Shown here: positions 52,979 to 61,681 of the stretch, one piece after another
How the letters are laid out: each line of letters starts with the position of its first letter
Numbering within the stretch: the stretch's first letter is position 1
From: Brasilonema sennae CENA114
Lineage (GTDB): Bacteria > Cyanobacteriota > Cyanobacteriia > Cyanobacteriales > Nostocaceae
Length of the DNA stretch: 64,000 bases
Direction: 5' to 3'
NCBI RefSeq assembly: GCF_006968745.1
Contig: NZ_CP030118.1
Span: forward strand, 7,026,284 to 7,090,283
Program-made: the position numbers and the translations under genes
Notes under the pieces: generated by a model
Told to the model about the DNA's origin: nothing
What the model saw: the letters and a program-made list of their open reading frames with translations, nothing else
Databases searched by the model: none

Positions 52979-53227
52979 ATCCTCAATCTTAGACCTGAAT
53001 CTTTATACCGATTCTGCTATAAACTTGCACTAAATAATTAAATCTCTTTTCTTGGCGTTCTTGGCGTTCTTGGCGGTACCCTGCGGGAAGCCGCTGCGCG
53101 TCTACGTTTTAAAAATAAAGTACATCTATGGCACTTTACGAGCAAGCTATCATGGAGAATTGGTATTAAGACGATTTTCACTAAGGTTTGGGATTATCAT
53201 TTCTGATAGGAATAGAATTGGTATGAC

Positions 53228-53515
53228 ATGTGCAAACATTGCCAACAGGTGATCGAACAGCTAGGAATTGACATTGAGCTTTTTTTCAGAAAGCTAGCAG
53301 ATTTAGGTAGAGGACAACTTAGCGAGTGGGATAAAGAGATTATTTGTCAATCTTTACTAGGACACTCTCGAAAACACATTGCTCTTCAACTGCGTTTACC
53401 TGCTGAAAGTGTTAGAGATCGATTGTCTCACTATATCTATTCTCAAATATCAGAGTTAATGCAAGTTGATCAAGAAGCGATCGCTTTGAACCACCATCAG
53501 AAATTGTTACTGTGA
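53228..53515 (+). CDS. small helix-turn-helix-like protein
   Basis: 95 residues. The central part (LSEWDKEIICQSLLGHSRKHIALQLRLPAESVRDRLSHYIY, about 33-73, broken here for length) has the look of a LuxR/sigma-4-type helix-turn-helix: a tri-helical segment with HSRKHIALQL then AESVRDRL. Domains of this kind are found at the N-terminus of large cyanobacterial WD40, TPR or NACHT proteins; here it stands alone and ends abruptly, so it may be a detached or truncated module. It is flanked by MITE-like elements on both sides. Confidence 0.55.
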   Translation: MCKHCQQVIEQLGIDIELFFRKLADLGRGQLSEWDKEIICQSLLGHSRKHIALQLRLPAESVRDRLSHYIYSQISELMQVDQEAIALNHHQKLLL

Positions 53516-53573
53516 AATGGAATCCTCAACAACAAAAATGGAAATGGTCGCATTTACGATCAATGTAGGAATA

Positions 53574-53720
53574 ATATCAAATCCGTTTGTATCGGAATTA
53601 TTTCTCCTTCCTCTCCACGCCAGTCGCCTACGGAGGGAAACCCTCCTGCAGCGCTGGCTCCTCTGCGTCCTCTGCGCCTCTGCGGTTTTTTAATCATTCA
53701 GATGCTACCGGATTTGATAT
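53574..53720. mobile_element. MITE-like element 3
   Basis: 147 bp bounded by perfect 12 bp inverted repeats ATATCAAATCCG / CGGATTTGATAT. The interior has a pyrimidine-rich GC repeat (CTCTGCGTCCTCTGCGCC). Non-coding. Confidence 0.7.
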
Positions 53721-53747
53721 AACTTGATGCTTTGCACATATTTATCC

Positions 53748-54140
53748 CTATTCCAGCAATTCAACGTGAGCGCCAAACTTAGCCGCTAGTTTGCGATCAT
53801 AAGTCAGCACCTGAGTATTAGATTGAATTGCTGCTGCCACGAATAACGTATCGTAGAACGAATGACTTGCCTCGACTGCCAATTTTAGAGCAATATCCCG
53901 AATTTGAGAACTAGAAATCGTGATATCAACCAATGCCTCAGCATCTTGCAGCGCATCTAAACCTATTTGCAACGGTAGTTGCCGAAATTGTATCCATTGC
54001 CAAATCACATTGCCGAGCTCGGTAAACAACGAATCAGGCACCACAATCCGATCTACACTTTCTAAAGCAGTGATTGCCTGGTCATACTTCTCCTCTACGT
54101 GTAAGAGCGCATAGGCAAACACCATCGTATCAATCACCAT
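53748..54140 (-). CDS. PIN-domain toxin, VapC family
   Basis: 130 residues from the ATG at 54140, which shares its A with the stop of the antitoxin gene (TGATG); an upstream in-frame ATG at 54164 is rejected. PIN fold acids: Asp in VIDTMVFAYAL, Glu in LFTELGNV, Asp in SFYDTLFVAAA, Asp in VLTYDRKLA. Such PIN proteins are Mg-dependent RNases, often cutting tRNA or rRNA. Translation is coupled to the RHH antitoxin. Confidence 0.9.
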   Translation of the reverse strand: MVIDTMVFAYALLHVEEKYDQAITALESVDRIVVPDSLFTELGNVIWQWIQFRQLPLQIGLDALQDAEALVDITISSSQIRDIALKLAVEASHSFYDTLFVAAAIQSNTQVLTYDRKLAAKFGAHVELLE

Positions 54141-54364
54141 CAGAGTCGTCCTTCTGATTTCCAAGACTGCACCTGACTTTCTTGTTCCATCGGTAACGCT
54201 TCCGCGCGTTGACGAATACGAGCAAGCACTTCATTACGTTCGCCATAGCGTTTTTGCAGTAAATCGCGGACTTCTTGCTCCATCGAAATCCCCTTTTGTC
54301 CCGCCAAGCGTTTAATCCGAGCGACTAATTCATCAGATATATTGCGAATCGTAATTGTTGCCAT
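54140..54364 (-). CDS. FitA/VapB-type ribbon-helix-helix antitoxin
   Basis: 74 residues: strand ATITIRNISDELVARIKRLA, helices KGISMEQEVRDLLQKRYG, then a tail (QSWKSEGRL) likely to wrap the toxin. FitA-type antitoxins have this layout, bind the operon promoter and neutralise the PIN toxin. The region just upstream has CTAGAATACTCG and TGCTAGCATTCTGCTAGCA inverted repeats (about 54388-54432), good candidate operators. Confidence 0.88.
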   Translation of the reverse strand: MATITIRNISDELVARIKRLAGQKGISMEQEVRDLLQKRYGERNEVLARIRQRAEALPMEQESQVQSWKSEGRL

Positions 54365-54412
54365 ACTGCCTCCTTAGAAGAGTGCTAGAATACTCGCGGA
54401 TCGTTACCTTTA

Positions 54413-54432
54413 TGCTAGCATTCTGCTAGCAT
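54413..54432. promoter_or_regulatory. repeated TGCTAGCA operator-like sites
   Basis: ATGCTAGCATTCTGCTAGCA: two TGCTAGCA palindromes 3 bp apart, about 50 bp upstream of the antitoxin start. Likely RHH antitoxin binding sites; autoregulation is inferred from family knowledge. Confidence 0.6.
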
Positions 54433-54648
54433 TTGAGTCGCCTAAATTATTTCAGCATCCGATTAACTAAGAAAGGTATTGGCGATTCAGAGAAATCAAC
54501 GCAACTATCTCAAATCTCCTACCACTTCTAAAAATCCGATCAAATTTTGGCATCAGTCCTAAAAGCGACAGATGTAGCACTTCTTTCTACATCTGAAGTA
54601 GAGATTTTTTCAGTTCTATTAGTAGGCTGTATTTAACGAATTCAGGAA

Positions 54649-57600
54649 ATGACAATGCAGAATAATTCTTCCACGAACAACCCTACTACTGAACGCTGGC
54701 AGTTTTGGATTGATCGAGGCGGTACGTTTACCGATATAGTGGCACAAAGTCCAGATCGTAGAGTCATCGTTCACAAACTGTTGTCGGAAAATCCACAACG
54801 TTATACAGATGCTGCAATTCAGGGTATTCGAGATATCTTAGGAATTCCATCTGATGCGCCAATTCCAACCGATCAAATTGCTGTTGTCAAAATGGGAACG
54901 ACGGTGGCGACGAATGCACTATTAGAGCGTAAGGGCGATCGCACTCTTTTACTGATCACAAAGGGCTTCCGTGATGCGTTACGCATTGGTTATCAAAATC
55001 GTCCGAACATCTTTGCGCGTCACATTGTTTTGCCTGAAATGCTTTATGAACGGGTGATTGAAGTTGAGGAACGTTATAGCGCTCAAGGTGAAGAACTTTT
55101 GAGCGTTCAAATTAATCCTCAACTCATGCAATCGCTACAATCAGCATACAACGCTGGCATTCGAGCTTGTGCGATCGCGTTTCTACACGGCTACCGCTAC
55201 CCCAACCACGAACAACAAGTTGCCGCAATCGCCCGTGACATCGGTTTTACCCAAATCTCAGTGTCTCATCAAGTCAGCCCACTGATGAAGCTGGTCAGCC
55301 GGGGCGATACTACTGTGGTTGATGCCTATCTATCTCCAATCTTGCGGCGCTATGTAAATCAGGTTGCCACAGAACTCCAAGGTTCGCTCTTGGATGGTGC
55401 GGTGCCCCAACTCATGTTCATGCAATCCAACGGCGGTTTAATCGATGCTAACCGATTTCAAGGTAAAGACAGCATTCTATCCGGTCCGGCTGGCGGAATC
55501 GTTGGAGCTGTGAAAACGAGCGCAATGGCAGGTTTTGACCGAATCATCGGATTTGATATGGGCGGGACATCCACCGATGTTTCTCACTACAACGGTGAAT
55601 ACGAGCGCACATTTGAAAGCGAAGTTGCTGGAGTGCGGCTGCGTGCCCCAATGATGTCGATTCATACCGTGGCGGCGGGTGGTGGATCGATTCTTTCCTT
55701 CGATGGATCTCGCTATCGAGTAGGTCCTGAATCGGCTGGTGCATATCCTGGTCCTACTTGTTACCGTCAAGGCGGTTCATTAACTGTCACTGATTGCAAT
55801 GTGATGATCGCTAAACTTCAAGCCGCTTTCTTCCCGTCTGTATTTGGCAATGAAGGTAACTTGCCCCTAGACACTGAGATTGTGCGGCAAAAGTTTACCG
55901 AATTGGCAGCACAAATTAGTGAAAAAACTGGTTTTCAACAAAAGCCAGAACAAGTAGCAGAAGGATTTTTAGCGATCGCGACGGGTAAAATGGCGAACGC
56001 AATTAAGAAAATCTCGATTCAACGCGGCTATGATGTCACAGAATATACACTTTGTTGCTTTGGCGGTGCTGGCGGACAACATGCTTGTTTGATTGCGGAA
56101 GCGCTAGGGATGACCCGAATTTTCATTCATCCCTATGCAGGGGTGTTATCTGCCTATGGCATTGGGTTGGCGGATGTACGAACTCTCAAACAAAAGGCAG
56201 TGGAAGTTCAATTAACCGAGTCCGAACTGCCTTCGCTAAAACAAACGCTTGCCACTCTTACTGCTCAAGGTCGCACTGAAATTATTCAACAGGGAATCGC
56301 TGAGTCTCAAATCCACGTTCTACTTAAAGCACATCTACGCTATGCAGGGACAGATTCTGCTTTGGTTGTAGATTTTGGGAATGTGGTTTCCATGCGCGAT
56401 CAGTTCTTGCAAGCCTATTACCAGCGTTACGGCTTCACGATGCCTGATAAATTACTGATGGTGGAAGCGGTTTCTGTGGAAGTGGTTGGACAGACCATCG
56501 ACCTCGAAGAACCCATACTTACATCTAGCAGAACCACACCGCTTGAAGCAATCGCGACGGTACAAATTTACACCAAAGGTAACTGGCACGATACGCTCGT
56601 TTATCAGCGTCAGGATTTAAGACCTGGCGATCGCATCACAGGAGCCGCTTTGATCGTCGAACCCACTGGAACAAATGTGATTGAGCCTGGTTGGTGTGCA
56701 GAGTTAACTGCACGGAATCACCTAATTTTGAGTAGGGATGAAGCTAAGATCAAAGATCAAACTACTAATTCATCCTTCAGCTTAGCACAAAATTCAAGTA
56801 AGTTAAATTCAAAGTCCTTTTCTGCCCCCGACCCTGTTCTCCTAGAAATTTTCAACAATTTAGTGCGGGCGATCGCAGAGGAAATGGGCATCACGCTGCA
56901 AAACACAAGTTACTCTGTCAACATTAAAGAACGGCTCGATTTCTCGTGCGCCATTTTTGATCAACACGGACAACTCGTCGCCAACGCGCCGCATATTCCG
57001 GTTCATCTTGGTTCGATGAGCGAAAGCGTGGCTAGTTTAATCCAAGCCAAAGGCAATACAATTAAACCCGGTGATGCCTACGTTTCTAATAATCCCTACA
57101 ACGGGGGTACGCATCTTCCAGATGTCACAGTCATTACTCCAGTTTTTGTCTCCCAGGCTGCAATTCCTTTATTCTACGTCGCCTCACGTGGTCACCATGC
57201 TGATATCGGCGGAATTACACCGGGTTCGATGCCACCACACAGCACCACTATAAATCAAGAAGGCATCTTGCTTGATAACGTTTTGCTTGTAGAGCAAGGA
57301 CGTTTTCGAGAAGCAGAATTACTAGAATTGTTGAACGCAGGTAACTATCCGGTTCGCAATCCCGCTCAAAATTTAGCTGATCTCCAAGCACAGATCGCCG
57401 CTAATGAGCGAGGCGTGCAGGAACTTTCCCGCATGATCGAGCATTACGAACTGGGAACCGTGCAAACATACATGCAGCATGTCCAAGATAATGCTGAAGA
57501 ATCAGTGCGGCGCGTGATTAATGTGCTTAAAGATGGCAGCTTTACTTATTCTATGGATGATGGAAGTGAGATCAAAGTCAAGATTACGATTGAGCGAGGC

Positions 57601-58374
57601 CATCGCGCTGCCTGTATTGATTTTACTGGCACCTCTGCGCAGCAATCTACAAATTTGAATGCCCCAATAGCTATTTGCAAAGCGGTTGTCCTTTATGTTT
57701 TTCGTACACTCGTTGATGATGACATTCCCCTGAATGCAGGATGCCTCAAACCAATAGAAATCATTATTCCAGAAGGCTGTCTGTTGAATCCGCAATATCC
57801 AGCCGCAGTCGTCGCAGGTAATGTTGAAACGTCCCAAGCGATCGCAAATGCCCTGTATGGTGCCCTTGGTATAATGGCAGCATCTTGTGGCACCATGAAC
57901 AATTTCACCTTTGGCAATGAGCGATACCAGTATTATGAAACTATTTGTGGTGGTTCTGGTGCTGGGGCAACCTTTAACGGAACTGATGCTGTTCAGACGC
58001 ACATGACTAATTCACGCCTCACCGATCCGGAGGTGCTAGAGTGGCGATTCCCGATTTTAGTCGAAGAGTTTGTTATCCGTCCTAATAGTGGCGGAAATGG
58101 AAAACACAGGGGTGGAAACGGAGTCATTCGTCGGATTAAATTCCGTGAAGCGATGACTGCTGCAATTTTATCAGGTCATCGCGAAAAGCCGCCCTTTGGG
58201 TTAAAAGGTGGTGAACCGGGCGCGATCGGGCGCAATTGGCTAGAACACCATGATGGGACAATCGAACCTCTCCCTAGCAAAGCAGAGGTTCAAATGCATC
58301 CAGGCGATGTCTTTGTGATTGAAACGCCAGGAGGCGGAGGATTTGGTTCAGTCAAAAGCTTACAAGACGACTAA
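54649..58374 (+). CDS. 5-oxoprolinase / hydantoinase fusion (HyuA-HyuB)
   Basis: 1241 residues. HyuA half (about 12-700): WIDRGGTFTDIVA nucleotide-binding start, VKMGTTVATNALLERKG, FDMGGTSTDVS, SGPAGGIVGA. HyuB half (about 730-1235): DFSCAIFDQHGQLVANAPHIPVH, LGSMSESV, SNNPYNGGTHLPDVT, RGHHADIGGITPGSMP, GGGGFG end. The single-chain form is typical of ATP-dependent 5-oxoprolinase, which turns 5-oxoproline into glutamate in glutathione turnover. Hydantoinase or caprolactamase activity cannot be excluded. ATG start with AGGAA. Alone; a 12 bp-arm hairpin follows. Confidence 0.92.
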   Translation: MTMQNNSSTNNPTTERWQFWIDRGGTFTDIVAQSPDRRVIVHKLLSENPQRYTDAAIQGIRDILGIPSDAPIPTDQIAVVKMGTTVATNALLERKGDRTLLLITKGFRDALRIGYQNRPNIFARHIVLPEMLYERVIEVEERYSAQGEELLSVQINPQLMQSLQSAYNAGIRACAIAFLHGYRYPNHEQQVAAIARDIGFTQISVSHQVSPLMKLVSRGDTTVVDAYLSPILRRYVNQVATELQGSLLDGAVPQLMFMQSNGGLIDANRFQGKDSILSGPAGGIVGAVKTSAMAGFDRIIGFDMGGTSTDVSHYNGEYERTFESEVAGVRLRAPMMSIHTVAAGGGSILSFDGSRYRVGPESAGAYPGPTCYRQGGSLTVTDCNVMIAKLQAAFFPSVFGNEGNLPLDTEIVRQKFTELAAQISEKTGFQQKPEQVAEGFLAIATGKMANAIKKISIQRGYDVTEYTLCCFGGAGGQHACLIAEALGMTRIFIHPYAGVLSAYGIGLADVRTLKQKAVEVQLTESELPSLKQTLATLTAQGRTEIIQQGIAESQIHVLLKAHLRYAGTDSALVVDFGNVVSMRDQFLQAYYQRYGFTMPDKLLMVEAVSVEVVGQTIDLEEPILTSSRTTPLEAIATVQIYTKGNWHDTLVYQRQDLRPGDRITGAALIVEPTGTNVIEPGWCAELTARNHLILSRDEAKIKDQTTNSSFSLAQNSSKLNSKSFSAPDPVLLEIFNNLVRAIAEEMGITLQNTSYSVNIKERLDFSCAIFDQHGQLVANAPHIPVHLGSMSESVASLIQAKGNTIKPGDAYVSNNPYNGGTHLPDVTVITPVFVSQAAIPLFYVASRGHHADIGGITPGSMPPHSTTINQEGILLDNVLLVEQGRFREAELLELLNAGNYPVRNPAQNLADLQAQIAANERGVQELSRMIEHYELGTVQTYMQHVQDNAEESVRRVINVLKDGSFTYSMDDGSEIKVKITIERGHRAACIDFTGTSAQQSTNLNAPIAICKAVVLYVFRTLVDDDIPLNAGCLKPIEIIIPEGCLLNPQYPAAVVAGNVETSQAIANALYGALGIMAASCGTMNNFTFGNERYQYYETICGGSGAGATFNGTDAVQTHMTNSRLTDPEVLEWRFPILVEEFVIRPNSGGNGKHRGGNGVIRRIKFREAMTAAILSGHREKPPFGLKGGEPGAIGRNWLEHHDGTIEPLPSKAEVQMHPGDVFVIETPGGGGFGSVKSLQDD

Positions 58375-58423
58375 ACCCATAATCGCATAACTACGAGTGC
58401 CAAAAGAAATTCCAACCTATAGG

Positions 58424-58476
58424 CAATACCTTCGCTAAACTCTATTCCCAAGGCTCTTAAATTGGCGAAGGTATTG
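58424..58476 (+). terminator. hairpin after the oxoprolinase gene
   Basis: Perfect 12 bp arms CAATACCTTCGC (58424-58435) and GCGAAGGTATTG (58465-58476), 29-nt loop, no T-run. Probable transcript end or a small inverted-repeat element. Confidence 0.55.
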
Positions 58477-58592
58477 ACCTTAGTACAGCATTTCATAAAT
58501 CCGTGACGAATTGAATCACCTACTGGTAAAGCTTCAAGAGGTTCAATAACGCTACGAACTTGTTAAATCTTGTACTTAGTAGCTCTTGCTTA

Positions 58593-58982
58593 CTAAGCAG
58601 TACTGCACTCGTCCCAAGGGGACATACGCAAAGCAGTGCGTAACATAAAATTATAAACAAATCCTAACTTACTTAACCCAAAAACACAGTTCTGAAAGTG
58701 GAACACATGCGCTTCCTGCAGTCGTCTAGGATTTGGTATACATTTGTAAAGGGGAAGTATCTTAGGTAAGAGTTTCTTGGTTGATTTAAGTCCCTGCCAG
58801 GGTTTTAGTAAACCATTATCCTTGCCTTTATCTCGTAAGACCTCAGGGAGCATTTTAAATCGTAGTAATACGGTGCAAATGTGAACCAAACTACCTTTAA
58901 CAGGGTAAGTGTCGGCATTGACAACGGTTCCGTTATCAGCCAAGTCAACTGGGAAAGGAACTAGAAGACTATGCCGAATCAA
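58593..58982 (-). CDS. doubtful 129-residue ORF
   Basis: Open frame MIRHSLLVPFPVDLADNGTV... ending PWDECSTA. No recognised motif, no Shine-Dalgarno, and it overlaps in antisense the IscB-like remnant read on the plus strand. It may be only the complement of a decayed gene. Recorded because it fills part of an otherwise gene-free 940 bp gap. Confidence 0.2.
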   Translation of the reverse strand: MIRHSLLVPFPVDLADNGTVVNADTYPVKGSLVHICTVLLRFKMLPEVLRDKGKDNGLLKPWQGLKSTKKLLPKILPLYKCIPNPRRLQEAHVFHFQNCVFGLSKLGFVYNFMLRTALRMSPWDECSTA

Positions 58983-59190
58983 TAAATTTGGCTTTCCTTG
59001 TTCAAAACCCCGTGCTAGTTACACTCACGGATGGAACACTGGCGATATACCTTTTGGCAAAGGTCTTACAGGTCCCGTTGTAGTGCAATCAAGTACAAGA
59101 TTAGAGATTCGCGTTGATGGGAAAAGAATCGGCGCTAAGTTATCAGAGTTTAAAAAATTGCACATCAAGGATAGCTATTCCTATGGTTAA
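58909..59190 (+). pseudogene. IscB-like (RRXRR/HNH nuclease) C-terminal remnant
   Basis: Reads STGKGTRRLCRINKFGFP, then ASYTHGWNTGDIPFGKGLTG and ends LHIKDSYSYG. This matches the pattern I recall for the C-terminal PAM-interacting region of IscB-type proteins (GxGTRQMCRxxKFGFPR ... GFxTGDIV ... DGYSY). Upstream there are stops and no RuvC, HNH or RRXRR segments in frame, so only the last 90 codons persist. Recognition is from memory of the family, hence moderate confidence. Confidence 0.45.
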
Positions 59191-59253
59191 CCGAATGTCT
59201 GTTTTACTTCGTTTCGTACCGATATGTCCCATTAAAAGCTCATCTAGTCAATT

Positions 59254-59323
59254 GGCAACTGTACACTGTCCTGTTGGGCTGCGTTATATTCTATCCGAAT
59301 GAGATCTCAGATAATGGAGCATG
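59254..59323 (+). promoter_or_regulatory. leader shared with the kinase at 24460, copy 2
   Basis: 70 bp just before the kinase ATG, about 93% identical to 24393-24462. Shared promoter-like segment GGGCTGCGTTATATTCTATC and Shine-Dalgarno GGAG. Evidence of duplication of the gene together with its control region. Confidence 0.7.
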
Positions 59324-61405
59324 ACAACTAAGCTGCTGAACAATCGCTATCAAGTTCTCCAGGTACTCGGTGCCGGTGGGTTTGGTGAAACTTTTTTGGC
59401 GGAAGATACTCATATGCCTTCTCGCCGTCGCTGTGTGATTAAGCAACTCAAACCCGTAATCAACAACCCGCAAACTTATCAAGTTATCCAAAACCGATTT
59501 GAACGAGAAGCTGCAACCCTGGAGTTTCTCGGCAAAGGTAGTGACCAAATTCCCGAACTCTTTGGCTACTTTCCTGAAACAGGGCAATTTTACCTTGTTC
59601 AAGAATGGATTCAAGGTGAAACTCTAGCACACATAGTTAAGTCACAAGGGGCACTGGGCGAAACGACTGTTAGGCAAATCTTATTGAGTTTGCTGTCCGT
59701 ATTGGATTATGTCCACAGTAAAGGGATTATTCATCGGGATATTAAACCGGACAACATCATTATCCGCTCCTCGGATGGCAAACCTGTCTTAATTGATTTT
59801 GGTGCTGTCAAAGAAACAATACGTTCAGTGGTGAGTCCTGGAGGATATCCCGTACAATCACTGATTATTGGTACACCAGGCTATATGCCGAATGAGCAAG
59901 CTGTTGGACGCCCAGTTTACGCCAGTGATATTTATAGTTTAGGCATGACGGCAATTTACTTGCTCACTGGTAAATACCCAAGTGAACTACAAACAGATCC
60001 TCAAACTAGTCAAGTGACATGGCACCACCTAGCTCCTCAAGTATCCCAAAACTTGGTGATGATACTCAATCAGGCAATTAAGCCACTTGCAGGCGATCGC
60101 TACACTACTGCCAGCAAAATGCTTTATGCTTTGAGATCTGCAACTTCTGTGCCTACGGTGGAACCAACAGCAGCCTCTCAACCGACAGTACCCCTACGGA
60201 CTACAAATTCTGCTGGATCATACTCATCACAGTATACTCAACCAGCATTGGCCTCCAATCGCAAACCTGCTGTGATTCCAACTTCTTCCACTCCAGCAAA
60301 CTGGCAAAAACCTGCTTGGGTTGTAGGTAGTTTGGTTGTAGGTACTTTAATTGGTGGAGTCGCTATTGGCAATATAAATCGTCAAGCATCTGAAGTTCCT
60401 ATTGTCACATCGCCCACCTCTACAGAGGTTCCAGCAGCTAACGAAACAAATCCAACCCCTGCAACACCGTCCCCAACTCCTACTTCTCAAGCGAGAACAC
60501 GTAAAAATAGGATAGTGATTACACCAGAACCAGTTGTCATTGCACCCACGCGCTCGCAACAACAACCAGAAGCTTATATATCTGCTTCACCCTCAATTGT
60601 TCCTGACTCTAAATCACAGTTATCAACAATTGAGCCTGTACCAGAACAACAAGTCCCTGAACAATTGCAAACTCCAATTACTTCCACTCCACAGCAAAGC
60701 ATACCGCAAGAATCTATCCCACAACAACAATCTACACCACAAAAAACAGAACAACCAGTAACACAGCAAAAACTACAACAACAATCTACACCACAAAAAA
60801 CGGAACAACCAGTAACACAGCAAAAACCACAACAACAATCTACACCACAAAAAACAGAACAACCAGTAACACAACAACAATCTACACCACAAAAAACAGA
60901 ACAACCAGCAACTTCTCCTAATGTGATCTCAACTCCAGAGGCTTCCACCCCACCTCCACAGCTGGAAAAACAAAGTCTTGCAATTCCAAAAACCAGTAGT
61001 AGTGATGTTCCTGCATTTCCCGTTGGTTCTTCAGAAGATACAGTTACAGCAGCTTTAGGAAAGCCAACTAAGGTTTCTAGAGGTGCGTTTGGGAAAACTC
61101 GTGCTTACCTTTACCAGCGTGATCCAAACCGCGTTGATCTTGGTTATTTGTTTGATCGGCAAACAAAAATGCTGCGTCAAACAGAAGTTTCTTTTGCCCA
61201 ATCTGTTGCACCGGAGGTGATGCACAACACATTGCAGGGAATGCTAGGGGGTAGTGCTTCTGGTAATATTAAGCAAGGACTGCAACAAGTTTATGATCGC
61301 AAAACCAATCAATACTCTTTTAATGTTGGTGGACTCAAAGGCTCGATAGAACGCAATTCAGAAGACCAAATTTACATTGCAATTTGGGATTCTAACTTGC
61401 ATTGA
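59321..61405 (+). CDS. Ser/Thr protein kinase with long Pro/Gln linker
   Basis: 694 residues. Kinase domain at about 8-270: LGAGGFGETFLAED, CVIKQLKP, HRDIKPDNI, IDFGAVKE, GTPGYMPNEQA. One transmembrane helix at about 337-357 (VGSLVVGTLIGGVAIGNI). A Ser/Thr/Pro/Gln-rich extracytoplasmic linker at about 360-550 with tandem STPQKTEQPVTQQK repeats (60727-60910). A C-terminal small domain at about 560-690 (FPVGSSEDTVTAALGKPTKVS) resembling a SmpA/BamE-like fold. N-terminal 270 residues and leader are paralogous to the kinase at 24460-25794, but the output region is different. Confidence 0.92.
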   Translation: MTTKLLNNRYQVLQVLGAGGFGETFLAEDTHMPSRRRCVIKQLKPVINNPQTYQVIQNRFEREAATLEFLGKGSDQIPELFGYFPETGQFYLVQEWIQGETLAHIVKSQGALGETTVRQILLSLLSVLDYVHSKGIIHRDIKPDNIIIRSSDGKPVLIDFGAVKETIRSVVSPGGYPVQSLIIGTPGYMPNEQAVGRPVYASDIYSLGMTAIYLLTGKYPSELQTDPQTSQVTWHHLAPQVSQNLVMILNQAIKPLAGDRYTTASKMLYALRSATSVPTVEPTAASQPTVPLRTTNSAGSYSSQYTQPALASNRKPAVIPTSSTPANWQKPAWVVGSLVVGTLIGGVAIGNINRQASEVPIVTSPTSTEVPAANETNPTPATPSPTPTSQARTRKNRIVITPEPVVIAPTRSQQQPEAYISASPSIVPDSKSQLSTIEPVPEQQVPEQLQTPITSTPQQSIPQESIPQQQSTPQKTEQPVTQQKLQQQSTPQKTEQPVTQQKPQQQSTPQKTEQPVTQQQSTPQKTEQPATSPNVISTPEASTPPPQLEKQSLAIPKTSSSDVPAFPVGSSEDTVTAALGKPTKVSRGAFGKTRAYLYQRDPNRVDLGYLFDRQTKMLRQTEVSFAQSVAPEVMHNTLQGMLGGSASGNIKQGLQQVYDRKTNQYSFNVGGLKGSIERNSEDQIYIAIWDSNLH

Positions 61406-61681
61406 TCAAAAAATCTCTATCTATAGCTGTTGCCAACTCTATTAGGACATATAGGAGGGAGGAGAGAACAGGTAATAGGTAACAGGCAACAGGGAACACC
61501 CGAACTCTTAACGCTTAACTATTAACCCTTAACGCTTAACAGGCGTGTGAAAGTCTGGTGATGTCTGTTTTATCTCATTAGTTCATCTCCTAATCTACCT
61601 GGTAACGGCTATACGTGCTAGTCGCGTTTCTTGCTTTATGCAATCGCCCTAATTCATATTTCTATTCTGCAACGTCTAAAT
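61406..61681. other. repeat-rich intergenic region
   Basis: No gene. AACAGGTAATAGGTAACAGG and TTAACGCTTAAC-type repeats (about 61470-61545), a familiar nostocalean dispersed pattern. Confidence 0.5.

Larger units (their letters stand above)
52651..53227. other. 577 bp intergenic region with two MITE-like elements
   Basis: No gene. Holds inverted-repeat elements at 52720-52840 and 52886-52978, then a repeated CTTGGCGTT tract joined to a GC-rich small repeat (about 53053-53105). Confidence 0.6.

Noticed and set aside
57502..58002. Minus-strand 166-codon frame within the oxoprolinase gene
   Set aside because: Antisense to a well-conserved HyuB region; no independent evidence.
60574..60948. Minus-strand 124-codon Cys/Gly-rich frame
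   Set aside because: Antisense of the CAA/ACA-rich Pro/Gln linker of the kinase; Cys-rich composition follows from that.
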